A stretch of 64,000 nt of DNA from NCBI GenBank assembly GCA_964019155.1, contig OZ025240.1, forward strand, positions 78,981,330 through 79,045,329, in the 5' to 3' direction. Both the position numbers and the translations under genes were made by a program. This document shows, in pieces, positions 35,701 through 50,400 of the stretch. The notes beneath the pieces were generated by a model. The model was not told where the DNA came from. It saw only the letters and a list, made by a program, of their open reading frames with translations, and ran no database searches. Each line of letters starts with the position of its first letter. The first letter of the stretch is position 1. Origin of the DNA: Osedax fenrisi (taxonomy: Eukaryota; Annelida; Polychaeta; Sabellida; Siboglinidae).

Positions 35701-38700
35701 AAGACGCTACTACTGCCTCTCCGGCATCACGTCGACATTCGTAACAAACACCACTTACTAGTGGATAAACCCTTCATCATCGTCTGTAACCATCAGGCCA
35801 GCCTCGATATCATATGTTAGTGATTATCCAAGTGTAGCTAACCTAGAATAACTAACCTTATTAGCGGTTTAGAACTCCATAACACTTTGAGTTAACAGTC
35901 TACGTTATTTTATTGATTTATTTAAAATAACATATATATACTAATTAATTATGTTTGACTAAGTGTATATTATATATTTATTATAAATAATTTAATATTT
36001 GATATCCTAATAAGTTATATAGTATCAGGCTTATACTATCAGCTGTCTGCTATTACTTATGTTATGTTTAAATAATTCTAAATATTTTATTTTTGAAATA
36101 CATGTTTATATATAATATATAAAAATTACCTAAAAAAGCCTTCAAATAATCTAATTATATATTTTAGTATTTCAAATAAATAATTATATGAGATAATAAA
36201 AAAATAAAATATGACTATTTTTAATATATTATAAATATTATTAATTTGTATACTATTACAAATATTAAGGATAGCACTAATTGAATATTAATATTTTATT
36301 GACATTTTATTTTACGATAGGATTTTATATATAAATAAATGTAAAAATCAATGATTTCAATATGATTATATTAAAATCACAATAAACTGTAATATATATT
36401 ATATTACATAGAATATTGACATAAATAATATAAAAAAATATCCCAATTCAAACCTATTATATAAATAAATTCGTATTTTTAATAACTTATTTATATAAAC
36501 ATTCATATTAAAAAAAATGAATGCATTTTTATTTTTTAAATAAATAAATATCTCGTATATTTGTTCAATATCATTGACATATAGTTAAATATACCACTAA
36601 AAAGTATCTATTTCTGAATACAAACCATTATAGAGATAGAAAGCAGACTTCTTATCCTTGATATTGTATAACTTGACATATATTTAGATTGTATTCTATC
36701 ATTTAAATAATCAATTGTATAATAAACTAGCATGTAACTTATTAATATACAATCAGTTCATCAACTTAGTATATATTATCAATTAGTCAGTCATCTTGTA
36801 ATTGCATGCGTTTAGATCATCGATATAAAGAAAGTGGATAAGCAATTGAATGTAGTGTATGGCACTATCCGCTACGAGCGCTGCAGTCGAAACCCACTAT
36901 CTGGCCCACTACTTTTTATTTATAATAATATGTATTTATCATATATATTTTAATAATCACTACCAATTTAATGTATCTATACTAAAAATAAAATTATATA
37001 TTTAAAATACATAATATCAACATTCCTCGTAATTTTGTGTATTTAAATTGAAGATATAATACTATTTTATTGATTGTATTGATATTTATAATTTAAATCC
37101 ATTGATATAGATAGAAGTCACTTTAATCTATTTCGACGAAAAGACTACTGTTTTAATATTTGACATATATAATATGACTAATATCCAATCAAAATCACTG
37201 ATACCATTTAGTTAATTTATCGATAAAAGTGTCATTCACGTATCTACCTTTTACATGCATTGCGTGCGTCAATTGCTTATCCACTTTCTTTATATCGATG
37301 GTTTAGATAGGTGATACATTCTATTTTGGGAAAATGAATTGGAATATTTCCACAATATTCTTATCTTTATAAATTAGACATAGATCTACACAATTACAGA
37401 GAGAATTGTTAATAAAATTCAATATTATATAATATGTAATTCATATTTTAAATTGGACATTTATTTTTTGTAGAAAATTAGCTATTAAATTTGTCAATTG
37501 TAAATGTATATATAACTAAATAATCACTATAACTATCTTGCTGTATACTATTGTATCACTATGATGACTGAAGTACCCCCTTAATTTACCCCCTTAAATC
37601 AAATATAACATCTAAATCATCAAAATGATCATGTGATGTGATAATTATATTATCATATTTAGTATTAATATTTTTAAAATTATATATAATATTAATATCC
37701 TATATATTTTACTAGTAATTATATATAATATTATAATAGTGAATAATAAGATTTAATTAAATAAAATTATAATAAGACTAAATAATGTTTAATATGCTAT
37801 TATATGCAGAATAATAACCATAACGAAATTATAATATTAACTAATAAAATCATAATAACTCAGTGTATATTAGTAACCTAATATATAAATTAACATAACT
37901 GAATAATTATTATAATAGATAAAATAAAAGATAAAATAAAAATTTACAAAATACAATGCAGATTAGTTTAATAATTTAAGTTTATTTGAGTTTATTATTG
38001 GATTTTTGCTTGGGTTATATTAAACTATATTATAGTATATATTTTATATTTTAAATATTATCTACCACATATTCTAGCAGAATATAGGATATTTTTACCA
38101 CTATACACATACATATATACATGCATGTATACAAACACAAGAATATATTATATATATTTGTGATATTATTGATGATCTAATTACATGTAAATATATTGTA
38201 TTGTTGTTAAGCTATTGTAGTTATTCTATTGTTTGCACTGTGCACTGTGATGTAGGTTCTTCTGTCAACAATTACTAGCATATCATCATTATAGTAATCC
38301 CATGAGATTCACTCTTTTGTTCATTGACTATTGTACTTACCATACTAAAACCAATACTGTATTTGTGTACTGAGAAAATTGGGTTTTATATGTATAATGG
38401 TGGACAGCATTTGTAAAGTTACACCTAATTATACTACTAATACATATATATATATATATTAACCATCTAACTTAAAGTACTAACATATTCATTAAATGTT
38501 ATACCATAACAAAGTAAATATCATTTACATTCTTTATTGTTTAATATCATATTATTCCCCTTTATTTATTTAGTGACGTATGCTATCATTAGCGAATATT
38601 GTCAATGTTAAAAAATAAAAAATTAACCACTTTATAATCTATATAAAAGGAATAATATAAACATATTTGCATTAGAGAAGTTTATAAATATGTATTACTT

Positions 38701-40456
38701 TTATTATCTTATTGTTTGACAATAACACATCTAATATAGACGATTTAGAATTGCTAATGTATATATTAATAATACATTATTATCTAGAATAAAGAGACTG
38801 CCCCATATCTTTGCATCAGTAGTATTGATATAACCACTGATAGTTGATAAATAATCGTATTCTATTATTAATGGTGAATGTTTGTTTAGAATATTTAATA
38901 GTTGATGTTAGCTTAGTACATTATCTGGTTATCTATTATTAGATTTCACCCATCAATATTTATATACAGTGTCATTATTTAATGCTTGCCGTTATCATAT
39001 TTATTAACTTGTATAACTTCACAATTAGAAAATCTATAAATGTGTTGTTAAAATAAAAGTATTACAATAATAACTAATATTTTGTTATATATTGATTAAA
39101 TCATTTTTATTTGATATTTTTGAATATATAAATGTAAATACTATTAATATGTTTTCTCATGATATAACCTGTAAAGTATGCATCTATTTGGGTTATTCAT
39201 CTATTGTTCAATAACAAGTAACAATAGATGCTACAGGTATTTAGTATGATTATAGGTGAGGTGATATACACATGTGTTCAGGCCATATAAGCTTAGCTTA
39301 CTTACACCATGAACCTTTAATGTAAATCTACTCAAATGTCCCCACTTTGTATATCAGTTCAATCATATCCTATACACAGTTGATTCATGCACACTTTCTT
39401 TCCATAAGTTTATATATTGCCTGTACAATGTAGAATGTACATTATAGTAATATCTCTATTAATGTGAACAGTATTAATAGGTACATTTGCTGAGGTACTT
39501 CAGTACTTAGATAACAAACATGATTACCTATAGATAGAACAATAGAATTCAACTAAGTCTAAATTGTTGTTTATATAATAATGCTATATAAGTGCAACTA
39601 GTTAAATTATCAGTGTATATTGTACTATTCTATTTTTCTATTCAATAACTCTAATTAGGTATATTTAGTTCATAGAAAGGTAGCAGTTATTGTACAAGTA
39701 CCCACAGAGCCAATACATGTAAGGACATCACTTCTAATTTAACTAGTTGCACTTATATAGCATTATGTATTACATATATATATACATATGTAATAATATA
39801 TTCATTATAATTATATTTATATGTAATGCAATATATACAATATTTGCATTACATTTCGATATCAATTATTTCTAATCATAATGAATGATAACAAGTCAAT
39901 ATTAGTGGATAACTGCGATGTTCAACTCTACAGAATTACAACATATGCTATGTTATTATTAGATAATGCATGTTAACACTACAAGCAAGCTCCAAGCATG
40001 GTAACTAGCGCTATAACAAGTCACCACATCAAATCTATGCACTTTCTATTTCCGAGTAGCTTGTTAGCGTATTCGTTGCTCGCTATCTGAACAAGTGATT
40101 CACTTGGTAACAAATGCAGTAACAGAGCGCTGGTAACATGTTGCCACTAAAGTCAACGTGTTCTAATACATGCAATACTTGTTATCTAAAATGTACTTGT
40201 TGTACAATGTACAATGTACATGTATACAATGGGATTACATTCCTTTGCGCAATATACTGACCAAAAGCTGACCTAACATATGTGTATGTGAGTGTGTGTG
40301 TGGAAATAATCATTGATTAAGTAAATAAAGAATAATACTAGTAATTAATAGGAACATGGGAGAAGGAGAATATATGAATTGTGTTAGTATATGTTTGTCT
40401 GTTATATCTGCAATGTATGTACAAGAGCATTACATTATTGTTAATGTTGTACATAG

Positions 40457-40496
<40 letters not shown>

Positions 40497-42091
40497 ATAA
40501 TAATAATATTTATTAGAACATTTTATTTTGTTTTCTGTTTTGTTTTCTTGTTTATGATATTGGTTTGCTTGTATCTCCTAAATGGCTTACAAATAATACA
40601 TTGCATATTGTCTATAGTTTCCACCCGTTAATACATTGATACCTACACTCGAAATAATACAATGACAAGGGAGACGATATTCATCAATACAGCTAACATA
40701 CCTCAGCTACGCAGATGATATAGCACTTATATCACAAGAAGTCGAACATGCTCAGCAACTACTAACATCCATTGAATCAGAATTCGCTAACATTGGTCTT
40801 CAACTGAACTCAAATAAAACCGAAGTCATGACGTTCAATCACATAATTCCGGTCAACATTAGACTTGATAACGGTGGCACTCTGATTAATAATGTTACAT
40901 ATTTTAAATATCTGAGGGTATGGATGGCTAGCCTCAAAAGGATTTTAAAATTCGCAAAGCATTATCATAGTCAAAAATACACAAGATGAAATCAATCTGG
41001 ATCTCCAAAATGAAAGACAGTCTGAAAATAAGAACTTTCAAAGCTACAATCGAACCTATATTATTATATGATAACGAATGCTGTACAATCGACTACACAA
41101 TGCGTAAGCACATTAATTGTTATTATACCAGGCTACTTAGAATGGTCACACATAGATCATGGAAAGATAAGCTCACCAATACACAACTGTACAGGGGATG
41201 CCAAAGATCTCCGAGGTGATAAAACAAACAAGATTGCGACTAGCAGGTCACTGTATCAGACACACCTTAACTTAATTTTATGTTAGCCAAAGAACGGAAT
41301 AGAGGGAGACTTACAAAACGTCCGCGATTGTGAAGAACATAAATTAAGAACACTGATGATAGACAGAGAAGGATGGAAAGCAATTTCAAGATCTGGTCGA
41401 GTGATAGCTCAACTAAAGTAAGTAAGGTACATATCAGGAACAATGATACAGAAACCATCTCTTATATGTTAATGTATGGTAATACAGTGTATAGTAATAA
41501 CTAGTAAAAGCTTGAATAGCTAACAACCTCTACTTATAATGTATATTACCTGTGTTTCATCACGTAATAGCCTATTAATAATAGGTTACATCATAGTACA
41601 TATAGTACCCTGATACTTATAGATAATGTATGTATGAAACCTATACTTATTTACTACTACTACTTCTACACCCTTCTGGTCATTGTGGACCTACTTGACC
41701 AATGATATCAGCATTAAGTATGTGCTTATACATTGACCATATAGTAGAGTGATATTGCCATGGCTCAGTAGAATAGTGACTTGCTGGAATGCTAGAGGTC
41801 ACAGTAGTTCTGGTGTTGTTGTCTCGTGTTTGTCAACAACTTCATAATTGATAAATCAAAACACAAGAACAATATGTTTACATATTTGTTTTGTACTGTC
41901 TTAGGCCACTCACAGTTATTTAACATGTACAATATATAGGTCTATTACTTCTCAAGGGGTCCATTTTAACATTTTTATCTTTTATTTTATTTATGGTTTG
42001 ATAAATAAATATTATTATTATTATTGTTATTTAGTATAAATCACACATGTGAGTGTTTCTGCATGAGCCTGTATACTAATGTGTGCAAGAA

Positions 42092-42123
<32 letters not shown>

Positions 42124-42473
42124 TGTGTGTGTGTGTGTGTATGTTTTGTGTAGTGTTCATGCTAATAGAACAATTAATGTAAAGTTTTTATACCTGTTTT
42201 TACTAACCCAATGTAATTATACAATTTTTGTTTATGTATATGTGCTATGAGGGTAAGTGTGTTTGTGTGTGTGTGTGTGTGTGTGAGAGCATTCATCTGG
42301 TCTCATATGAATGTATATAGATTTATGTAAATAGAATAATTCACCTTATGCAATAACAATACCCTATGGAAGATGTTCCTATATGCATATATTAACTCAT
42401 ATTCTAGAATAATACATCATATAACCATATAGGTATATATAATATTCAAATATTAGCACAAATACATTGAAAA

Positions 42474-42533
<60 letters not shown>

Positions 42534-44917
42534 ATACTCACATACATACATATACACATGCATATATACATGAATAATTCTAAATCCACATATACCCTAT
42601 ATGCATACAAATACACACATATTTAGCACCATGCACTTATGACATGATACATCTTACACTACCTACATACATCACTACTATATACAATTAATTATTACAA
42701 CACATGTGACATAATATCTTCAGTCACCCGACAAACAAACTAGCCCCATTCCTGACCCCATAAAACAAAACTTGACGAATCGCCAATAACGGGAATTCTA
42801 TTTAATGAACTCTGAAACACTCACGATAATAACTCTGATCATTAAAAACACTGCAATGTCTAAATATAGACTGATGTCTTGACTACATCTCAAACACTAA
42901 ACCCATATACACTCAACTACACCTACAAATACAATACCTGAAAACCAACTAAGCATCTTCTGTAAAATCTAATGTTTTTATAACATTTTCTATAACCATT
43001 ACATATCATTAAATATCACATTCTATATTCTAATAAAATTTCATAAATAGCTAAACATTATTAATAAGTTAAAAGTAACTTTTAGTAATTTTCAAAATTC
43101 TCATTTTTAATTTTATATACTCTATGTTAAACTTTGAAGAAGTTTTTCAACCCTCATAGAATCGTCAAAAAATGATGTTGACTTATTATGTATACTCTTG
43201 TACTAATATTAGATGTTCTGATATTCTCATTATCCACACCAGATACAATGTATTGATCACCCTTACCAGATATACTTGCATACATACACGCACAGATACC
43301 AGTGATCTCCTGCATAATATTAAGTTAAAGAATTAATAGTATAAATAGTAGAATTGCGCACGAAACCACCAAACCAAATTAAAACACTCCGTACGAAAAA
43401 ACTAATTTCCATATACATGCATACATGCATCCATCCATACACACGGGATAGGTACTCCAGGTATACAGTACATGATGCCTGATAGGTACATGTACTAATG
43501 CACTCACACACACTCGCATACACACACACTCACACTACAGGTATGCAGTACATAATGCCTGACCGATGCACGGTGTTAGTGAAGAAAGAGCTTCTATTCG
43601 CTGGACTGTTTGGTCTTGCTGCGTGGCTGTGTGGTATAGTGTTCATTGACCGTCTTGACCGCGACAAGGCCCGCAGTACCATGGAGCGTGTATCACGTGT
43701 TCTTCATGATCATAACGTTTAGTCTGCCTCCTCCTCATCTATCTCATCTTCCTCCTCCTCCATCTCCTCTATCTGCTCATCCTACTCTTCATCATCCTCC
43801 ACCATATCATTTTCATTCTATTCATTCTGTTCCACCATATCATTTTCAATCTATTCATTCTGCTCCTCCTCCTCCTCATCATATCTTCCCTGCTACCCAT
43901 ACTCATCATTCTGTTCTCCTTCCCCCATTACATTCTCCACCGGATCATCCTCCTCTTCATTCTCCTCCCAAATTTAAAAACAGAATCACTTATATAGCAT
44001 CTTATAATATTGTATAATAAGTTTCATTTTTTCAATAAAATAACAAACATGTCGTAAACGAATAAATATATATTTAAGCATAATGAATTATGTTCACTCT
44101 ATCTTTTTATTTCCGATCTATTTTCGATGTAATTATAATGTATATGAATGTTTACATTAGAGATCAACAAAATACATTTTAGTACATTTATATATATATA
44201 TATGTATATATATATTCTTACATTTTTACAAATTATAATTGATCAAGCATATGTTATAGTGCATATTAAGTGCGTGTCAAGTGCATATTTCTATGATGAT
44301 TGTAGGCTCGTCTGTGGATATTCCCCGAAGGAACGAGAAGTCATTCCGCTGATGAAATGCTACCGTTCAAGAAGGGAGCCTTCAATTTAGCCATTCAAGC
44401 ACAGGTTTCCAACCAGCTATTATATACTTAGCGAGGGTAGATCTACTACCAAGGGAGCCTTCAATTTAGGCATTTAGGCATTCAGGTATTAAGTACAATA
44501 ATAACAAGCTATAGGGGGTTATTTCTACTACTTTAATTGGTATTACTACTAATAAGGATTATTACATCTAAGGAAATACTACTTACAGTGGGGGGTTTCT
44601 ATACTCTGATGTTATTTCTACATAATAAGGGGGAATTGGTGTTAATTAAGGGGGTAACTAATACTGAAGGATGGTACTTACTTATCAGGGAGGGAGACGT
44701 TACTAGTTAAGAGTAAGGTAGCTCTACTTGGAGTATATACCACACACACGATGGAGCTACTATTAAGTGAAGGATAGCTCTATTTAAGTGGTTATCTACT
44801 ACTTTTTAAATAAGAGTAATATAAATTCATGTGTTGGGAATATATAATAATTATTAAATATATTTTAATTATCAATTTTATCAATTTTATCCATTCTAAT
44901 AAATATAATAGTTATAA

Positions 44918-44980
<63 letters not shown>

Positions 44981-47402
44981 CATAATCTCTGTTGTATGCC
45001 ATTCTTTTATTAGATTTAACAAAGGTGTATTCATAAATATCTAGATCAAATATATTAATGAGTATATCGGAAGCATTTCATTGTTCTAGTTATAATATAC
45101 ACATACTATTGTTTATTCACACTCTATCTAACTATATAATATGTTATCAATGTAAATACAATTAATACCAATGTACTATATAAAGGATACTTGTCTATTT
45201 AATTATGAAAATAGAATAAATAATGATATCTAAGGGTGTATTTTTCGTCATCCAGCTACGCACAACGCGCGACATCGAATTTTACAAAGCCCTATTCACT
45301 ACATGTAAACTTGTACGAGATATCGGACAGCGTTCGCCGAACAGCTAACTTCGCCGATACACCTTTTATTCCTATCCGCGCAGTTCTTCATTGAATTTGA
45401 ATTCTAGAACGAACGGCGTCGCACGCATTTGAAGCTCCGCCCATGAGCTGAGTCATAAAATACGTCACAATCATAACGGTATTGCTATTTTTAGGTATGC
45501 GCGCATATATTTACCAATAATTATTGCCGGGTTCACCAGTTCGACGAATGGTTGACGAAAAACACTTTTTTTAATTCGATGTTGTGCGTAGCTGGATGAC
45601 GAAAAACACACCCTTATATAGATTTTATTAAATATAAATGTGTATAATATATAAACTGTTGTATGATACATATATTGTGAATTATAAGCAGGATATATAC
45701 ACACACAAAAGACAAGTAATTAATAAAATAATATTTTTGGTGAAATAATGTATTGCTAAAATAATTACAATTAACATTTTACAAAATTAAAAATGATAAT
45801 TTAATATATTTATTTATTTATTTGATCGGTGAAACTCCTATTATCATATAACTAAGATAGCTTAATTTTTGCTTAATATGTATATGTTTATATTTCATTT
45901 TCTATTTCATTATGCATTTATATTCCATAATTAATTACGATATATAATTAATATTTAATCATTTATAATTATATATATAACATATACAATACCCTTAATA
46001 TTTATATATTTATATATAGTTAATCCATATCATAAATCATAGTTAATATATGTATAATTAAAACTTCATATTCTATGTACTCTGTCATTATTTTACAAAT
46101 ATTTCTAGCTACAAATGTAACCAGTGATTAAATAATCTAATAATTTAAATAGTTAGTATATTATATGTTATATATAATTACATTAAAAACACTTTTCAAT
46201 GATCATATATTCACTATATTGATTCTATATAATGGCACTATTCATTTTTGTGTATAAAATCTAATTACATGATTTCGAGTATATTATATCTTTCCTTAGA
46301 AAATCTTCAGTAGCTCTGTACTATATATTATTGTTGTAGTCTAATAAAATGATGTTAAATTTGTTTATGTTAAAATGGTTTGTTTATTACCATCGCCCAT
46401 CCTTAGCAATGTGGACTAAAGTTCATAAACGTATATCATTCAATAAAATATATTTATAATTTAGATATTTAGAATTTAATTCTAATTATAATTCTTTACG
46501 TTATAACTATTTATATGTGAAACCCATGCACGTAGACACGTTATACAGCCTAACCGGCTAGCTAACCCTCAGTATAACCCTCTGTATAATCATCGTATCG
46601 ACCCTCAGTATCTGTGCCAGTCTTTAACATGTAGAACTGAACTTTATACCATTAGCTTGCAAGTATTACGACACTGGCCTTTAGTAAACAAGCGTCTAAG
46701 TGTTATTCTCCGTGATATGGATGATATACCATTGTTGTGTTATACGTGTATACTATTTCTATATACGCCTAATACTCAATATAAAGCAATTAAGATGAAT
46801 TTTTTATTTTAGGCTATAATATACTATTTTAGCTTTTACATAAAGTGTATAGCTTACATTTACTGCCGGATACGATTACTTATTCACCTAAATACACTGA
46901 ATACATTCGTATAGGCTTCATATTATACTCCATAATCGAATATAACTCATCCAGTATTCTTTAAGGACCGGCGAAATATATGATTTTTGAAATAAATATA
47001 TATTTTATTAAAAATGATATTATGTAAAATTTATAAATATAATATTATATTTAAAATGCTTGCTGCATACAAGTAACTATAAATGTCATAAATAATCATT
47101 TATAAATATGATCGTATACAAATAAACATTAAAATGATAGTAAAATATTTATTATTTTTTTTAAAACTTTACTGCTCTTTTTTTTAAACTTAATTTTGAA
47201 TCTTTGAATCTCCATAACTGTTGATCTACTTGATAAATTTTCAGAACTTAAATAATACCATAATCATAAAAATATCTTTATATATTAAGTATGACCTACA
47301 AGTAAATTTAGTAACTGGAATTACTGGAAATTATGTTATTTTAAAATTTAAGTTTTAAGGTCTCATTCTCTTCATCTTATAATTATCATATACTTATATT
47401 AC

Positions 47403-47442
<40 letters not shown>

Positions 47443-50400
47443 TTTAAATGTTTAAGACATAACAAAAAATGTTATCTTCACTATGTAAATATTTTTCTTC
47501 ATTAAAACTTTAACCGACAGGGGTTCGAAACGTCTTTCTGCCGATATTATAGATATTATATATATATGGTCTAGAATTAATTTATAAATATATTTATATA
47601 TTTATTATAAATAAACATTTCATATTTATAAATTTAATTTATTTCTATAAATGCATATTTTTAGAATAACTGTAATGAATAGTAAGATACATTTTATTTT
47701 ACAATTACTATAAGTAAATACTTTTATATATACATATATAACTAACATTATTAATACTAACTATATATATTATATAAATTATATATATATATATATATAC
47801 ATTATACTTTGATGAATATAAAATGAATATAAATACATTGTAATATATTTATTGTTTAAAATGAATAGAAATGTTAATGTTTTCAACATTTATCATAGTG
47901 ATTAATTAAAGTACTCTTGAATGTTCCGGTAGGTTCCGATAGTGCCCGTAGTGCTGTCGTCTTACAACAACTTCTTCAGTTCGAAGCTAAAGATCTTCAA
48001 CAGAGGTTATTATTGATGCAATAGTGCGTACATATGAACAGAATTAGCGCTTGTGTGTTGGAATTAATAGGGAATATAACACATCAGTATCAATTAAAAC
48101 TATTAATAACTATTAATTAGTAATAGATGATATTCTATTTTTAAATCAACATTCAAATATTTCTATAAATATTATTCTTTTTTTTTTAAAGATGTATTAA
48201 TAATTATATTTAAACTATATGAAACATGCTATTGCCATAACTTTATTACTTGCACGATATCACCTAGCATATGATTCCTTTCAGTGATTATTGTGTTCAT
48301 CATTTCTTTTAATTTTAAAACCTCTATTAATTTTCATATGAAATTAATTTCAACAAAAATATATAGACCTAAATTTAATAAATCTGCTGAAAAACTAGTT
48401 TTTAATAGATTATCTAAATTGTTTTAATATATATCTTTATACTAGATATTAATTATTTTATATATATTTTAATTTTTAAAATACAAATATAATAATATTT
48501 AATTGTTTACAAGTCCGTAATAATTTATAGATATTAAAGCTTCTATTATTTATTAATAAATATATAGTATTTCTATTAAACATCAATTTTGTAATATATA
48601 TATATAAATTTATAATCAAATTATTATAATGATATAGGTTTTATAATTAAGAAATATTAAAAAAAAACTACCCCTATTTGAAATATTCATTAAGCGCTGT
48701 TCATGATCAATCTATTCCAGCAATTTCTCAGTAGAATACGTAAGAATTGCCAAAATGTAAGTCTATGTTTTTTCTGCGATTATTGCTAAATGTTCTAATC
48801 CGAATTTATTCTTGTTTTGTGACAATTTATGCAATTGATAAATAAACGCATGCACAAGTATACTGACGAGTATTAATGCATACGCATTTACCTTTCTAGG
48901 TTACCCATCTATTTATAATCGTTTACGATCCTAATTGATTAATATTAAGTTATTTAAGCGTTTCCGATCGTTTAATTAATAATTAATTAATAATATAATT
49001 ATTATATATAATTCCTTATATAATGAACTTAAGTTCATAAAATGTAAGTATTTTTAAGTATTCTACTTTATCTTTAGCTTTACACTACCTCACAGATAAT
49101 AACATACACTTTAACACATATATAATATTAGTGTGTACATATGACATATTTATTTTAAGTCCTCTGATATGTATAAGTGTATTAAACTACATAATATAAT
49201 ATGCTATGAAATGTAGATAAAATGTGAACTTGTTTGAAGTTGTATAAGAATAATGCGAAATAAACAAATAATTGATTATCAATATTTTATTTTCAAATGA
49301 AATATTAATATTTTATTTAGTATTATGTGTTAATGCATTAAAATAAAATGTAATGATCTTCTGTTAATCCGTTACTTAATAATTAATGATATATATTTTG
49401 CTAATTATTTAAATGAATATAATCAATATTTAATTAACATTATCAGTTCTAGTATATTAAGTTTATATAGCAAACATATTTTATTAACAAAATTATTGTA
49501 TTTTAAGATGTTCATATATTTACATAATTGATGATTCAATAAATATTTACATTACAATTTTTACTTTTATTTGAGATAAATAAGTTTTAATTCTTGATTT
49601 CGTAGTCAGTTTCAATTATAATATATATATATTCAATGACTAGTGAACAATTATAATTTGTATATATATATTTTGCTGGTGTAATAGATTATAAATTAAG
49701 GTACATGCAATAGAATATTTGATGAAATCTGACACACATACACTCACACATTTATTAAGGGGATGTCACACACTTTGTTTTGGTGAAAATAGTTTTTTAT
49801 TTCATTATAATATTCTATTATTTGTTTTTTAATATCTGTAAAAATATTATTTATGAAAACAGTCTAGAAATAACATAAAAAGTGGTTTATATTTATTCAT
49901 TAAATATGATATATAATGTATTTATATATTTTCAAATGCTGTTTTCTCAGAATAATTATTTCGCACTAGGTATGTGTGTATAAACTTAGGTATAACAAAA
50001 ACTATTATATGTATTTTACTAATTTTTATTGCATTATATAAATAACATATATATGAATACTATTACAGGAGTAATTTTCTAAATTTGTATATGTATAATT
50101 GCAAAAAATAACAATTTCTATAGAAATTCAGTAAATTAAAAAATTAAAATGTGTGCATATATATATATGTTATATAATATATATTATAATAATTACGTCC
50201 TGTAATAGTATGTGTATACATTTAATGAATAGAATATAATATTTGTTAGCTCAATTCATGAATAGAAATCTGCTCGCCTAGTTTTGTGTAGACCTATTAT
50301 TTGCTATCTCTATACATAGAGAAGCGGGCGCCGTGTGCCATCCCCTTAACGTGCGTTTATTAATAAAATATAAATATAACCTAGTCAGTAAGTATTGCAG

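Noticed and set aside
35297..35744. Two Pro-rich plus-strand frames
   Set aside because: They translate the splice-site minisatellite; the real AGPAT exon begins at 35,682 in another frame.
43646..44017. 123-codon plus-strand frame rich in Pro, His and Ser
   Set aside because: Pyrimidine-rich low-complexity repeat in AGPAT intron 3, overlapping the exon in another frame.
47515..47550. GGTTCGAAAC, similar to a tRNA B box
   Set aside because: No A box or cloverleaf arms at the required distance on either side.
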